Shown here: piece after piece, positions 12,381-23,000 of the stretch | Numbering within the stretch: position 1 is the stretch's first letter | Layout of the letters: the number at the start of each line of letters is the position of its first letter | Assembly: GCA_028571685.1 (NCBI GenBank) | Contig: CM053140.1 | Coordinates: 148,227,701-148,291,700, forward strand | DNA length: 64,000 nucleotides | Origin: Heterohyrax brucei | Taxonomy: Eukaryota > Chordata > Mammalia > Hyracoidea > Procaviidae | Reading direction: 5' to 3' | Notes under the pieces: generated by a model | What the model was told of the DNA's origin: nothing | What the model saw: only the letters and a program-made list of their open reading frames with translations | The model's database searches: none | Made by a program: the position numbers and the translations under genes

Positions 12381-13959
12381 ATGGTGTGTGATGAATCACA
12401 AGAAACATAACAGCAATAACTCTTGTCTCGGTTTGCTTTACATCAATAGGTTTCATTAGGATTTTGGTGTAATGTAAGTTTGAGAAGGAAGAAATTTGAC
12501 CTATAAAGGCACATAACCCATGAACTGGGCAACACATTCACAGTCTCTACTCAGTGGACAAGTGCCTGAAAAATTAACATAAATTGTCAAGTTGGGTAGA
12601 CAGTTAGTAATATAGTGCTGTATGTAGTAAATTCTATTTCTAGCTACCTGCTCTGGTTACAGAAAATAATATACCTACCTTTCACTTATACACTATTTTG
12701 TTACCTGACATTCTGCTTTTACAACAATAGGAAAAAATCTTACATCAGACCATTTTGCACATCAGCATTATACATTTTGCAGTAACCAATGCAGAGGTGT
12801 GAGGTGAGAGTAATACTGCTTATGATGGTGAAAGTTGTGTGTCAGCTTAGCTGGGGCAAAATTTTCAGGGGCTCGACATAATGATATAATGATATAATTT
12901 GGCAGTTATATAATGATATAGTCCTTCCCCATTTTGTGATCTTATGAGGTAATTCTCCATTTTCACATAACATTGATTTTTGCAAAATGACCTGTTCTTT
13001 GGAATCTAGTTGTGTCCATAAATGGTGGAATGGAGTGGATGCATTAATAAAAAGTATTAATGAGACTGTCATCAATACTTGCTCATATCAAGATTCTAGA
13101 CCAGTATGTCCTGTGTCCATCTTACCTGGAATTGAACACCTGACAAGAACACTGTGAACTTCTGGTCTCATTTCTAGTAATCTTTCTCTCAGTTTTCTTA
13201 GAAGAGAGGCTATCAGGTCATGGGATATGTAGTCAGGTGAATTTCTGATGCTGATTTATGCAGTTTCAAGATCTGTAAACCTCTTAAGAAAGCAATGCTG
13301 TTCGTTAGAATCTGACTTTAAATAGCTGTTATTTGTTGACTTGAAAATAGAGTATTCTTCAATTCTATGTGTAGATTATTTCCAACAAAACATTTGTCAA
13401 AAGCCTTGAATTTACCTTAGAAAATATTAGACACTTAGGTAGCACTTAAAATTTACATTTAAATTTATATCAGGATATATCTATATATCAAGATATAGTA
13501 GGATATATATCCTGATCTCCTGTGAGGAAGCCAGAATATAATAAATGTTTGTTAGCCATAACTGCAGTCTTTAACAGAGTTATCAGAAAAATTATTGAAA
13601 AAACCAATTATACCATGTCTATTTAGCACTTTCTAAAATGGATTATTTTACAGAGTAATAAATATCAGTAAAAGATGCCATAAGTTAGTCTGTAACACAG
13701 TCTTAACTGTAGAGCTGGCTTCAAGCAGATGAGGAAGAGATTCTGAGGAGAGATTCCAGGTGGTCTCTTTTACATACTCTGCCTGCAAGAATAAGTCTGT
13801 GTGGAGTGCAAAATGTCTACCATACGACTCCAAGAAAAATATGTACCTAGGATAGCTCTTTGTCAAAATTGTGAAGACATTCTTGTATTTACTTAGTACT
13901 TCTAGTTTCCTTTAACTTTCTTCCTTGTTATTTAGTGTGCCTCCGCATCCTGAATATTT
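12381..13959. other. Unrecognised AT-rich sequence with an inverted repeat
   Basis: No frame above 77 codons and no recognisable host exon. Tandem ATAATGAT units lie near 12879-12920. A perfect 12-bp inverted repeat lies at 13469-13516 and is listed separately. Confidence 0.45.
13469..13516. repeat. Inverted repeat, 12-bp arms, 24-nt loop
   Basis: Arms ATCAGGATATAT (13469-13480) and ATATATCCTGAT (13505-13516) are exact reverse complements. The right half also contains the self-complementary GGATATATATCC at 13501-13512. It could form a hairpin or cruciform; I see no transposon structure around it. Confidence 0.85.
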
Positions 13960-14157
13960 GTCCCTGAATGGCCCAAATGGTTAACCATGACCACTAACCA
14001 AAAGATTGGCTTGACTCCTCCCACAGGCACCTTGGAAGAAAGGCGTGCTGGTCTACTTCTGAAAAATCAACTGTTGAAAACTCTATGGAACACAGTTCTG
14101 CTCTGACACACATGCAATCACTGTGCATTGGAACTGACTTCATTGAAACAGGTTAAT
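13960..14157 (+). mobile_element. AfroSINE (longer subfamily variant)
   Basis: The head GTCCCTGAATGGCCCAAATG is followed by a tRNA-like part with ACTAACCAAAAGATTGGC. The middle CACCTTGGAAGAAAGGCG and the tail ATTGGAACTGACTTCATTG complete it. The CTTGGAAGAAAGGC insert distinguishes this subfamily from the copy at 9.7 kb. Confidence 0.85.
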
Positions 14158-14277
14158 TGGTCTATCAGTAAAACCTCAGGAAAAACTGTCAATCTTTCTC
14201 CCTTATATTGTGTCATAGTAAAAGTAAAGATTCCAGATGAAACACTTTCAGTAATGTTGTTGTGCTAGCAACAAATC

Positions 14278-14425
14278 CTCTTCATGCCTCAGTTTTGTCA
14301 TCTATAAAATGAAATGATAGCAGTTTCTATAAGGGAGGATTGTACTATAGATTACCAGAGTTAAAATAAAGAGAGCATGAGAGTCTCTGACACATGGTAG
14401 GTGCTCAAATAATGCTAACCCTCCA
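14278..14425 (-). mobile_element. MIR SINE, ancient
   Basis: The plus strand reads GCCTCAGTTTTGTCATCTAT, then ATAGCAGTTTCTATAAGG and ACACATGGTAGGTGCTCAAA, which is the reverse complement order of the MIR core and tail. Divergence is high. Confidence 0.75.
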
Positions 14426-14861
14426 GAGGTATATAAGTTTCATCACTAATTTAAATATAATTTAAATATAATAGTTTTGTTTCTTGTTGAATGAATTTTA
14501 GGTAGGAGTTGAGCAAGTAACCAGTTAAGCTGGGCTTCTTACCTATTGGTCCTGAAATCACATAATTAGATCAGTTGTTCCTGAAGGTCTTGCACATGCT
14601 TCAAAATGTTAGGTATTAACTGACCACAGTAGTCAAACTGTCAAGCCCGAGGATCTTATGGTATGACTTCTGGAAATTTGGAATGGGCCATAATTTAGCA
14701 TATACACATTTCTTATTTAATGCTACTAAATGGCCACTGGATTTCAAAGATTTCCTCCATTAAAGTGGTCTACAAAAAAACGAGAGTGTTGAGAGTGAAG
14801 ACTACTGTGGCATAACTTTCTGTTTGTGGCTTTTAAGATCTTTATAAATTTGCCTTAGAAA

Positions 14862-15018
14862 ATGTAAAAACAAGAGGAAGACCCTCAATGAGATAGGAAA
14901 CAATGGGCTTAAGCATAACAATAATTGTGAGGCTGGCCCAGGATTGGGCGGTGTTTCCTTCTGTTGTACTCGGGTCACTATGAGCTGGAAACAACTCAAT
15001 GGCACCTAGCAACAACAT
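14862..15018 (+). mobile_element. RTE (BovB-like) LINE 3' end
   Basis: This holds the last part of the RTE coding region (AGAGGAAGACCCTCAATGAG encodes the RGRP-like basic stretch) followed by CAATGGGCTTAAGCATAAC. It ends in the 3' tail ACTATGAGCTGGAAACAACT and GGCACCTAGCAACAACA. The same 3' end recurs at 41178-41433 and, inverted, at 16.4, 46.5 and 56.0 kb. The tail is shared with AfroSINEs. Confidence 0.82.
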
Positions 15019-15164
15019 AAATTAACTAATGTGTATTATCTAAGTGGAGCCATTAAATGATATTTTATTATTCAATACCATACACACAATTATGATTTTA
15101 CGTAAAATAGGAGGAAAGCCAACAGGAAACAGTATAACAATTTTATGCCATATTCTTCAAAATA

Positions 15165-15375
15165 TACATGCAAATGCTTTATTGGACACACCTCTAGGTA
15201 CTTGGCACTGTTTTAGGCATTTTCATACATTTCTCATTTGACACCGAAAACCAGTCTATGAAGAAGAGCTCATTTTCCCAATTTTGCTGTAATAAACTGA
15301 GAAACAGGTGAATGTCATGGCCCATTGGTGTCTAATCAAAGCTTGTGCTCTTAATCCTGACTTTCCACCATGTAC
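15165..15375 (+). mobile_element. MIR SINE, ancient
   Basis: The order of segments is that of MIR: CTAGGTACTTGGCACTG, then CATTTTCCCAATTTTGCTG, AACTGAGAAACAGGTGAATG and GTGCTCTTAATCCTGACTTT. It is decayed but nearly complete in its core. Confidence 0.75.
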
Positions 15376-15929
15376 TGTAAATGTGTTTGATATTAATCCT
15401 AGATTTTTGCTCTGAGGGCTAATAAGAAAGGTTTACCATCCTTAGGAGCTTACCAAAGGTCTGATATTGATCTGATGACCGGTTGAATCAGAATTGCTGG
15501 GTATCTGTTTGTTTCAGGATTGATCAGCAATGGAATGGATCTTGCACTCATGATTGTTTACTGTACTCAGTCTATTTTATATTGCAACATGTACGGGGAA
15601 AACAAAAGTTCTGGAGATTTTTGGAAAACTTTTGAACTAAAATTTTTCAGGAAACTTTCTGTAGCTGTTGAAATAAACACAGGAAAGATTACAATCTTTT
15701 GTAGTAAAAAATAGTTTTGAAGCAAAAACTATTCACTCATTTTTTGCTTTATTTGAATGGATGTATCATTTATGTAAATGTAAATGATAACCCCATTTGT
15801 TTCTGAATCTGTTGGATGGATAGAAAATGCAGTCCTCCACCATCTTCATGTCTCACTTATCTAAAATATAAAAGACTTCGAAGCTTAAAAATCCCTGATT
15901 TTCACCTCTACTGGCTTTACTCACATTTA
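15376..15929. other. Unrecognised sequence
   Basis: About 550 bp with one 64-codon frame (15520-15714) that shows no known domain, unusual composition or splice context. I would not call it a gene. Confidence 0.4.
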
Positions 15930-16055
15930 ATTAAGGAGGTGACAGATCCAGACAGGTAAAATGATCAGTCCTTTAGTGAATAGTGGAGAAGGGTGACTAG
16001 AACTCAGGTTTCTGTCTTCTAATTGTCTTCCCACTAACCTGCTGCCTCATTTTTA
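15930..16055 (+). mobile_element. MIR SINE fragment
   Basis: CAGACAGGTAAAATGATCAG is followed by GGTGACTAGAACTCAGGTTT and the CTTCCCACTAACCTGCTGCC end, matching the 3' half of MIR. Confidence 0.6.
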
Positions 16056-16181
16056 AAAGAAAAACAGAAAATTCATTTTGATACCAAAAAAGTTTTAAAA
16101 TGAACTGTGTTTCAGAGTACGTCGCAAGGTTAGTATAGATTTAGCCTAGCCCCTTCCAACTTTTCAATCTACTTTATTTGA

Positions 16182-16205
16182 AAACAAACAAACAAACAAA
16201 ACAAA
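16182..16205. repeat. (AAAC)n short tandem repeat
   Basis: Four to five AAAC units; could be the tail of an unrecognised retroposon. Confidence 0.85.
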
Positions 16206-16393
16206 TAGATCTTCATCACACTGATCCTAAAATACAAGAAGTAATAAAATCTAACAAATTTTCAAAGGAAGATTACATTATTTTCAGAACCACTTTAAGG
16301 TTAAGTGTTTATTTTCCCTTTAGTATACACTGGTTCTTTTCAGGAAAGACTGGAGACATCTTACAGGGCATAGTAAGATTAACAAACTAGGAA

Positions 16394-17430
16394 TTGTTAT
16401 TGTTAGGTGCTGTTGAATCCATTTCAAGTGACAGCAAATTTACTGAGTGCATTAGAACGAAACACTGCCTGATCCTGTGTCAGCCTCACAATAATTGTTA
16501 TGCTTGAGCCTGTCATTGCAGACACTGTGTCACTCATCTCACCGAAGGCTTTCTTCTTATTTGATGACACTCTATTTTACCACACAGTCCTTGTCAAGGG
16601 ACTAACCCCACCTGATGATGTGTCCGGTGTATGTGAGATGTAATCTTGCCATCCTTGCTCCTGCCTTCCGGTTGTACTTCTTCCAAGACAGGTTTGTTCA
16701 TTTTCCTGGCAGTGCATGCTATGTTCAATACTCTTCACCAACACAATAATTAAGAGGCATCAGTTTTTCGTTCTTCTTCCTTCCTTACTGCCCAGCTCAT
16801 ATTGCATATGAGGCTGTTGAAAACACCGTGGTTATGCACACCTTAGTCCTTAGAGTGGTATCTTTGCTTTTCAACACTTTAAAGAAGTCTTCTTGCCCAA
16901 TGCAATACACGTATTTGATTTCTTGACTTCTGCTTCCATGTGTGTTAATCGTGGATCCTAGTAACATAAAATCCTTTACAAATTCAATCTTTTCTCTGTC
17001 ATGATGTAGCTTAATGGTCTAGTTGTGAGGATTTTGCTTTCCTTTATGTTGAGGTACAATTCATACTGAAGGCTGCAGTGTTTCATCTTCATCAGTAAAT
17101 GCTTCAATCATCTTCATTTTCAGCAAGCAAGGTAGTGTCACCCACACATGGCAGGCTGCCAATGAGTCTTTCTCCAATTGTGATAACACATTCCACTTAA
17201 TATAATCCAGTCTTTCAAATTATTTGCTCAGGATGTAGATTGAATAAGAATGACAAAAGGATACAGCACAAAACACGCACCTTCCTTGACTTTAAAATAC
17301 ATAACATTCTCTTGTTCTGTTCAAATAACTGCCTCTTTGTGTTTAGTTTCATCAGGAACATAATTGAGTGTCTGGAATTCTAATGCTTTGCAGTGTTATC
17401 CGTAATCTGTAATGGTCTAACCCACATGAA
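16394..17430 (-). pseudogene. RTE (BovB-like) LINE, RT C-terminal part and 3' tail, broken
   Basis: Read on the minus strand this is the 3' kilobase of an RTE element. It aligns with the better copy at 56.0-58.9 kb in the same order: TTGTTAGGTGCTGTTGAATC (3' tail) at 16401, the GTTGTACTTCTTCCAAGACA block at 16671, and the position of the RT YxDD box at about 17130-17150. The box is degraded here to GDTT. Frames are short and disrupted. RTE elements carry an AP-like endonuclease and an RT and end in short tandem tails rather than long poly(A). The 5' half is absent. Confidence 0.8.
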
Positions 17431-17499
17431 TGTTCTGAAGACTTGACTCAATCCCAGTCATTATCCTTGTCTCTGCTGTGAGTAAGCAGTCTTCTCGAG

Positions 17500-17765
17500 T
17501 CATGCTTTCAATGCCTTCCAACCTGAGTGACTCATCTTCCACACTGTATTGGACAATGTTGCACTACTATTAGTAATGTTTTCACTAGCTAATTTCTTCA
17601 GAAGTGTACTGCCAGGTCCTTCTTCCTGATTTATCTTAGTGTGAAAACTCAGCTGGAACCAGGTCATCACGGGTGGTCCTTCTCGTATTTGAAATACTGG
17701 TAGCATAGCTGTCAGCATCAGGGAACTCACAGGTGATCACAGTATGAGAAACTCACAGACATGTG
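17500..17765 (-). mobile_element. Afrotherian SINE, second family (family B)
   Basis: On the plus strand it holds ATTTCTTCAGAAGTGTACTG, CCAGGTCCTTCTTCCTG, GTATTTGAAATACTGGTAGC and GAACTCACAGGTGATCACAG. Similar order is seen at 19000-19225 and 49065-49335. The design parallels AfroSINE (an RTE-like 3' end with a different body), but the body is distinct. It abuts the RTE fragment at 16.4-17.4 kb. The family name is uncertain. Confidence 0.6.
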
Positions 17766-18454
17766 GAATATATAGGAGAACATATATGGGAATACACAGG
17801 AGAAAATCAGAAAAGGGAAAATAAAGAAAGTTCACATGTTAAGATGTATATGTGAACATCAATCTTGTATTGCAGATTGATAATTGGCTCTGAGCTTCCA
17901 GGTGGTCAACACAAAGTAGTTATATAAACCTTATCAAAGAGAAGGAAATGCTGACTCCAAAAGACATACACACCATTTCATAATATTAAATTTTGAAAGG
18001 GATTCCTGATATGAACTTATGTGAAATGACTCTATGTGACGTTATGACCATTATTCTCAAAAACCAATATCAGTAACTACAATATGTTATATTTCATTGT
18101 AGTGTTGAGTACATTTGATGAGATTTGAGTTCTGTGAGAATGTTTGATTGACATCTGGTAAGTTCAGAATATTACTGCCTGTTCATTCAGAATAGAAATG
18201 ACTTGAAATATAAAGTACACATTGCCTTAAAAATTTTGAAAATCTCTTCATGTAGTGGACATTTTTCTGTACTTGACAAAGTCTGTGTAAATTACAGGCT
18301 CAATTCTTTACTTATTTGTTATGGCTTTACAACATGTCTACAGATTGACTGTCCTCTCACGGAAAAGTCAGATTGGCCTTAGTGGTTCAGTTGTAACTGA
18401 TAGAATTTAGTAGAATTGGCCCTATGTAATTTAGGAGGCTAGGTCGTAAAAGGT
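17766..18454. other. Unrecognised AT-rich sequence
   Basis: About 690 bp with no frame above 60 codons and no recognised repeat or regulatory pattern. Confidence 0.4.
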
Positions 18455-18790
18455 AGTGAAGTTTCCCCCGTGTTCACATGTGAGAAGTCCAAATATACTG
18501 ACAGTTGTGAGGAAGCACAGGCAAAGGGAAAGGGAATGTCAACAGCCCCACCTCAGGCCTCAGACACTGGAGTGAAGACACCACCAGATGACAGCCTCAA
18601 GCTAGCTAGTCATACCCAGTCACTGAAGTCTACTTAGCTGATGCATCAGATATCCTGAAGCAGACCAAAATTAACCATGTTCCATATTTTCTAAATTTCT
18701 GATCTTGAGACTCCTTGAGATAAATAAAATGGTGGTGTAAACTGCTAAATTTTGGAGTAATTTGTATATACCACAAATAACTGATACAAC
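18455..18790 (+). mobile_element. MLT1-like MaLR LTR, 3' part
   Basis: The 3' end is diagnostic: GAGATAAATAAAATGGTGGT, AACTGCTAAATTTTGGAGT and CACAAATAACTGATACAACT match the polyadenylation region and terminus of MLT1-type LTRs. The 5' boundary is unclear. It is old and heavily diverged. Confidence 0.7.
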
Positions 18791-18999
18791 TATTAAAAAT
18801 AAATTCTATATTTAGTATGTGAAATACTTGCTGTGAAAATTGAAACTAATTCTAAAACATGAGCTGAGATTATTATTATCAGCTTGACTTTCGTAAACTT
18901 GTATACCTGAATTCAGATTTGTAAGTCTGAATAATGATTTAGGAAGCTTCTCATTTCTAAAGTGCAAAAATGTATGAAAACAAAAGTGTTGTTGTTAGA

Positions 19000-19225
19000 G
19001 AATAAAAAGTCAGCCCTTGACTTGTGGAGATCCCATGCACAGTGGTATTGTGCTGCTGTCATTCATAGGGTTTTCACTGGTTGATTTTCAAAAGCAGATT
19101 GCCAGGTGTTTCTTTCCAGTCTGTCTTTGGAAGCTCTGCTAAAATGTGTTCAGCATCACGACATTCAAGCCTTCTCTGATAGCCAAGAGCTGGCTGCACT
19201 TGAGATACAGATGGCAATTTACTTT
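19000..19225 (-). mobile_element. Afrotherian SINE, family B
   Basis: Plus-strand order is CTTGTGGAGATCCCATGCAC, TCATAGGGTTTTCACTGG, AGCAGATTGCCAGGTGTTTC, GGAAGCTCTGCTAAAATG and GATAGCCAAGAGCTGGC. The same order occurs at 49065-49335. The first segment (CCCATGCACA) resembles the RTE 3' region. Confidence 0.65.
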
Positions 19226-19793
19226 TTCTGGACAGAATAAGTTGATACATCTAAAGTTGCAGAAATCATTCAGAGTGAGATTATAACAAACTTTTGAGAG
19301 AGAGAAAGCAGTTAGATGAACCTGGCAAATTAGCCAGGGTGGTTCAGAGAGCTCTTTTCTTGAATATTTTATCTCTTTTGATCTATAGGGTTGAAATCCA
19401 GTGTGTTCTTCTTAGGCATGGTGTTCTCAGACAGTTCTTTTTCATTTAATCACCTCTAGATGCCCTGTGGAAGCAGCATCGTTGTAGTACTTTGTGGGTA
19501 TCCAACTACAATAGATTACCGCACAGCCCACTTAGTACCATCTGGTGTGCCGTTATCTACAAATGAGTCCCTTCTGGAGTAACATAAATATCTTTTCATT
19601 TGTAGTCAAAGGGAACCTCTTCTTTTTCTCTCTGAACAACAATCCTGAAACATGTTCTTAAGGATTTCCAAAGAAGCTAAGTCAGTAGTTTTAGGAAATA
19701 TCTCTCAGTCGATTCATCTGTCTACCCGTCTATACATCTATCTGTCTATCACCTACTGTCTTCTGTCTAACCTAACCTAATCTATCTGATGAT
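19226..19793. other. Unrecognised sequence with (TCTA)-rich tract
   Basis: No gene. A TCTA/TCTG-rich tract lies at about 19711-19790. It ends at the left target duplication of the next L1. Confidence 0.45.
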
Positions 19794-20614
19794 TGATATG
19801 GAATCTTTTTTTATTGTGATTGAGTGAAACTTTACAATACAATTCAAATTTGCATGCCTGCCTATCTGCAGCTTCCTCTGCTCTCCCTGCCCAGTGACAG
19901 CACACCCCTCCTTTCCTTTCCATAAGTGTCATATCCTCTTAACAATCTCCTGTTCCCTCTTCTCCACCCTCTCCACTCCTCTCTAGTAAGAGGCCAGTAG
20001 GACAACATCCTGTGGAAGCATAGAACCATAGGGTGCACATATGATTATGGTCTCTCTGTGTCCTTGAATCTGTTACATTAGTATCCAGAGTTGACCTCAT
20101 TAATGATTTATGATCAAGGGCAACATCAGGTCTAGGGGCCATGCTCCCAAGGGAACTCTCAGGACTTCAACCATCAACTGTGGTCTTTTAATGGAATTCT
20201 TAGGGTGCACCCCTTTTTTTCTCGTGTTGCCACTGGGACTCAACATTGTGAGCCCTGTCACTGCTGTTATTAATGGTGGCTGGGCACCATCTGGATCTTC
20301 TGGTCACATATTGATACAGTCACCCACTCACATGGGTCTCCCAGAAGGGCTCTTTCTCCCTCATATTGTTGTTGTCCTTGGCGATCATCAGTTCAAGCTG
20401 AGTTGGGAACATTTGGTATTCCTCAGATGGCAGCTTGCTAGCTTTTAAGATCCCAGATGCCACTCACCTATATGAGGTACAGAAGACTCCCTTAGCAATA
20501 GGCTAGTTATATCAGTTGGCCTCAATGTCCCCTGGGAGCATGGTCCCCAGGCCCCTTCCCCTTGCAATATTGGGTTAAGATTGGAAGAGTTCTCAGGTTA
20601 TGTTCAAAAAATAC

Positions 20615-21020
20615 TTTTTTTCTGTAATTTTTTTATTATGATTGAGTGAGAATATACTATCCTATATAAATTTTCATACCTGCCAATAAGCAGCTCCCAC
20701 TGCTCTCCCTGCCCAGTGACAGCACACTCCTCCTCTCCATTCTGTACGTGTCATATCCTCCTAACAATCTCCTATCCTCTCCTCTCCACCCTCTCGCCCA
20801 TGTCCGGTAAGAAGTCAGCTGGATGACATCTTATAGATGCACAGAACCATAAAGTGTACACATGATATAGTCACTCTGTGTCACCAAGTCCAATCCATTT
20901 CTGTCCAAAGAATTGACCTCCATTATGATTTATGGACAGGGGCAGCATCATGGCCAGGGGCCATGCTCTCAGGGAAACCCCAAGGCCCCCGGACTATCAA
21001 TTGCAGTCTTTTAGTGGAGA
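20615..21020 (-). mobile_element. L1 3' UTR end nested in L1 3' UTR, same orientation
   Basis: A second copy of the L1 3' terminus (TTATTATGATTGAGTGAGAA at about 20632) appears inside another L1's 3' UTR. It covers only about the last 390 bp of the family and carries its own T-rich tail at 20615-20635. Homology to the outer L1's own end at 19808-20200 is clear across the GACAGCACAC block. Confidence 0.8.
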
Positions 21021-21218
21021 AAATTGATCCACTTTCTAACGTGTGCTGTCACTGACTTCACCCAAGCAAATTTCTATCAGCCCTCTAATCTATAAACATC
21101 CCTCTCCCTCCCTCCTTCCCTCCTTTCCTCCCATCTCTTGCAGCTGTCAGAGTCTTCTTCTGTGCATGAGTCTGTTTTTAAGTCCTTATAGCAGGGGTCT
21201 CATACAATATTTGTCCTT

Positions 21219-22349
21219 GTGCTGCTGACCGAACTCACTCAACATAATGTCTTCCAATTGAAACCAGGTTATGAGATTCTTCCTGAAGTCATCATTGTTA
21301 CTTATCATCGCGTAGTACTCCATATACCATACTTTGTTTATTCATTCATCTGTTGGGCATCTGGGTTGATTCCACCTTTTTGCTGTTGTGGACTGTGCTG
21401 CAATAAACACTCATGTGCATGTACCTGTTTGTGTGACTGCCCTTGCTTCTGTCGGATATATTCCAAGCAGTGGGATTACTGGGCAAAATGGCATACCTAT
21501 TTGCAGCTTTTTAAGGAAGCACCAGATTGCTTTCCAAACAGGTGACACCATTTTGCAATCCCCCCAGCAGTGTAGGAGAGTTCCAGTTTCTCCACAGCTT
21601 CTCTAGCATTTGTTGTTTTGTGTTTTTGGATCATGGCCAACCTTGTGGTGACATGATATCTCATTGTAGTTTTGGTTAGAATTTCTTTCATAGCTAGTGA
21701 ATGTGAACATTTCCACATGTGTCTTTTGGCAGCCTGGATATCCTCTTTAGAGAAGTGTGTAAATCTCCTTTGCACATTGCTTAACTGGATTATTTATCCT
21801 TTTCTTGTTCATATTTTGCAATAGCTTGTAGATTATGGAGATCAAGTGTTGGTCCGACATATAGTTGCCAAATATTTTTTACCGTTCTGTAGGTGGTCTT
21901 TTAATTCTTTTGATAAAGTCTTTGGATAAACACAAGTGTTTGATTCTTAGCAGTTTCTATTTATCTATTTTCTCTTCTGTTGATTGTACTTTGCCATATT
22001 TTTAAGTCTGTCTAAGTTGTGTATTAAAACTTCCATTGTTGATCCTATTGTTTCTTGGATGATCTTTATCATTTTAGGTTTGATATTTAGGTCTGTTATC
22101 CAATTTGAGTTGTTTTTTGTGTAAGGTGTGAGATATGGCTCTTGTTTTGATTTTTTTGCAGATGGATATACAATTTTGCCAGCACCATGTGTTAAAGAGA
22201 CTGTTTTTACCCCAGTTTAAAATCTTAGGGCCTTTGTCAAGTATCAGCTGTTCATATGAGGTTGGTGGCATCTCTGGGTCTCAACTCTGTTCCATTGATC
22301 TACATGTCTCATTTTGTACCAGTACCAGGCTTTTTTGACTACTGTGGCA
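21219..22349 (-). pseudogene. L1 ORF2 C-terminal fragment, broken
   Basis: Minus-strand frames carry the family C-terminus. The [16 protein letters not shown] segment, a [17 protein letters not shown]-like decayed cysteine region and the [20 protein letters not shown] segment are at 21.5-22.27 kb. Stops and frameshifts separate them. The copy is truncated at about the TAWYWYK region, so no endonuclease or RT remains. Confidence 0.88.
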
Positions 22350-22559
22350 TGATATGGAATCTTGAAGAGTAAAATTAACTAAATACACCATGATGGTAGA
22401 ATGTCTCTTTTTCTATCTTTCCCTATGAGTATGTTCTATGTTGGACTAACACACACACAAATATAAGTATACACACATATTTCATATAATGGTGACCTCT
22501 TCATTCCTGTGACTCTGCAAGGTAATTATATTACAAAATAATAGGTAAAAAAAAAAACT

Positions 22560-23000
22560 ATTTAAAAAACCCTTAGATATACCTTATTGCAATACTTCAC
22601 CTTTTTGGAAAAGTCTTCAATCTTCATTCTGTCTCATGCCATTCTAGACTTACACTGAATTTACACTATACTTTGAATATGATATAGAGTCACTATGAGT
22701 TGGAAAAGACTCAAAAGCAGTGGGTTTGAATATGCCAATTCCTTCTATAAGCCATGATTTCCATATACTTCTTTATTGGGAAACTTCCTTTCCTTTACCC
22801 CTTAAGAAACTTCCTTCTTCACCTTCTCTAAATGCAAGTTTAGTTAGTACACACTTAGAACCTTGTTTACATTTCTTTTAAAGGATTTGCCACATTGAAC
22901 TGCTATTGTTTATTTACTTATTTCCTCCAGTTGGACTAAGAGCAACCTGAATATAGGGAATTACACCTTAGCTGCCTTTAAACTTGTAACGATGAATATT
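22560..23000 (+). mobile_element. L2 LINE 3' end with SINE tail inside
   Basis: The segments CTTCATTCTGTCTCATGCC, CTTGTTTACATTTCTTTTAA and CAGTTGGACTAAGAGCAACC follow the order of the L2 3' region. An AfroSINE tail at 22684-22727 interrupts it. The call rests on order and composition as much as base identity. Confidence 0.5.
22684..22727 (+). mobile_element. AfroSINE 3' fragment
   Basis: ATAGAGTCACTATGAGTTGG followed by AAAAGACTCAAAAGCAGTGG is the tail of the family; the head and body are absent. Confidence 0.75.

Larger units (their letters stand above)
19808..22349 (-). mobile_element. L1 LINE (type A), 5'-truncated, with nested L1 3' end
   Basis: The element is flanked by a perfect 14-bp target duplication, TGATATGGAATCTT, at 19794-19807 and 22350-22363. 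The plus strand starts with the L1 poly(A) as T-run and the 3' UTR (19808-20613), then a second L1 3' end (20615-21020), then the rest of the 3' UTR and ORF2 C-terminus up to 22349. The 3' UTR to 20613 stops just where the segment resuming after 21020 continues when compared with the intact copies at 2413-3438 and 41680-42650. That points to one L1 interrupted by a small L1 insertion. Confidence 0.9.

Noticed and set aside
16182-16205. CRISPR-like or satellite array in short tandem repeats
   Set aside because: The repeats are simple microsatellites in a mammalian genome without spacers or associated genes.
20110-20448. 112-codon plus-strand frame
   Set aside because: It is a shadow of the L1 3' UTR; the same DNA recurs non-coding at 41.9-42.4 kb and 2.6-3.1 kb.
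19808-22349. A single L1 with two 3' UTRs produced by 3' transduction of a downstream L1 end
   Set aside because: The outer 3' UTR stops at 20613 and continues after 21020 at about the same consensus position, so a nested insertion explains the structure more simply.
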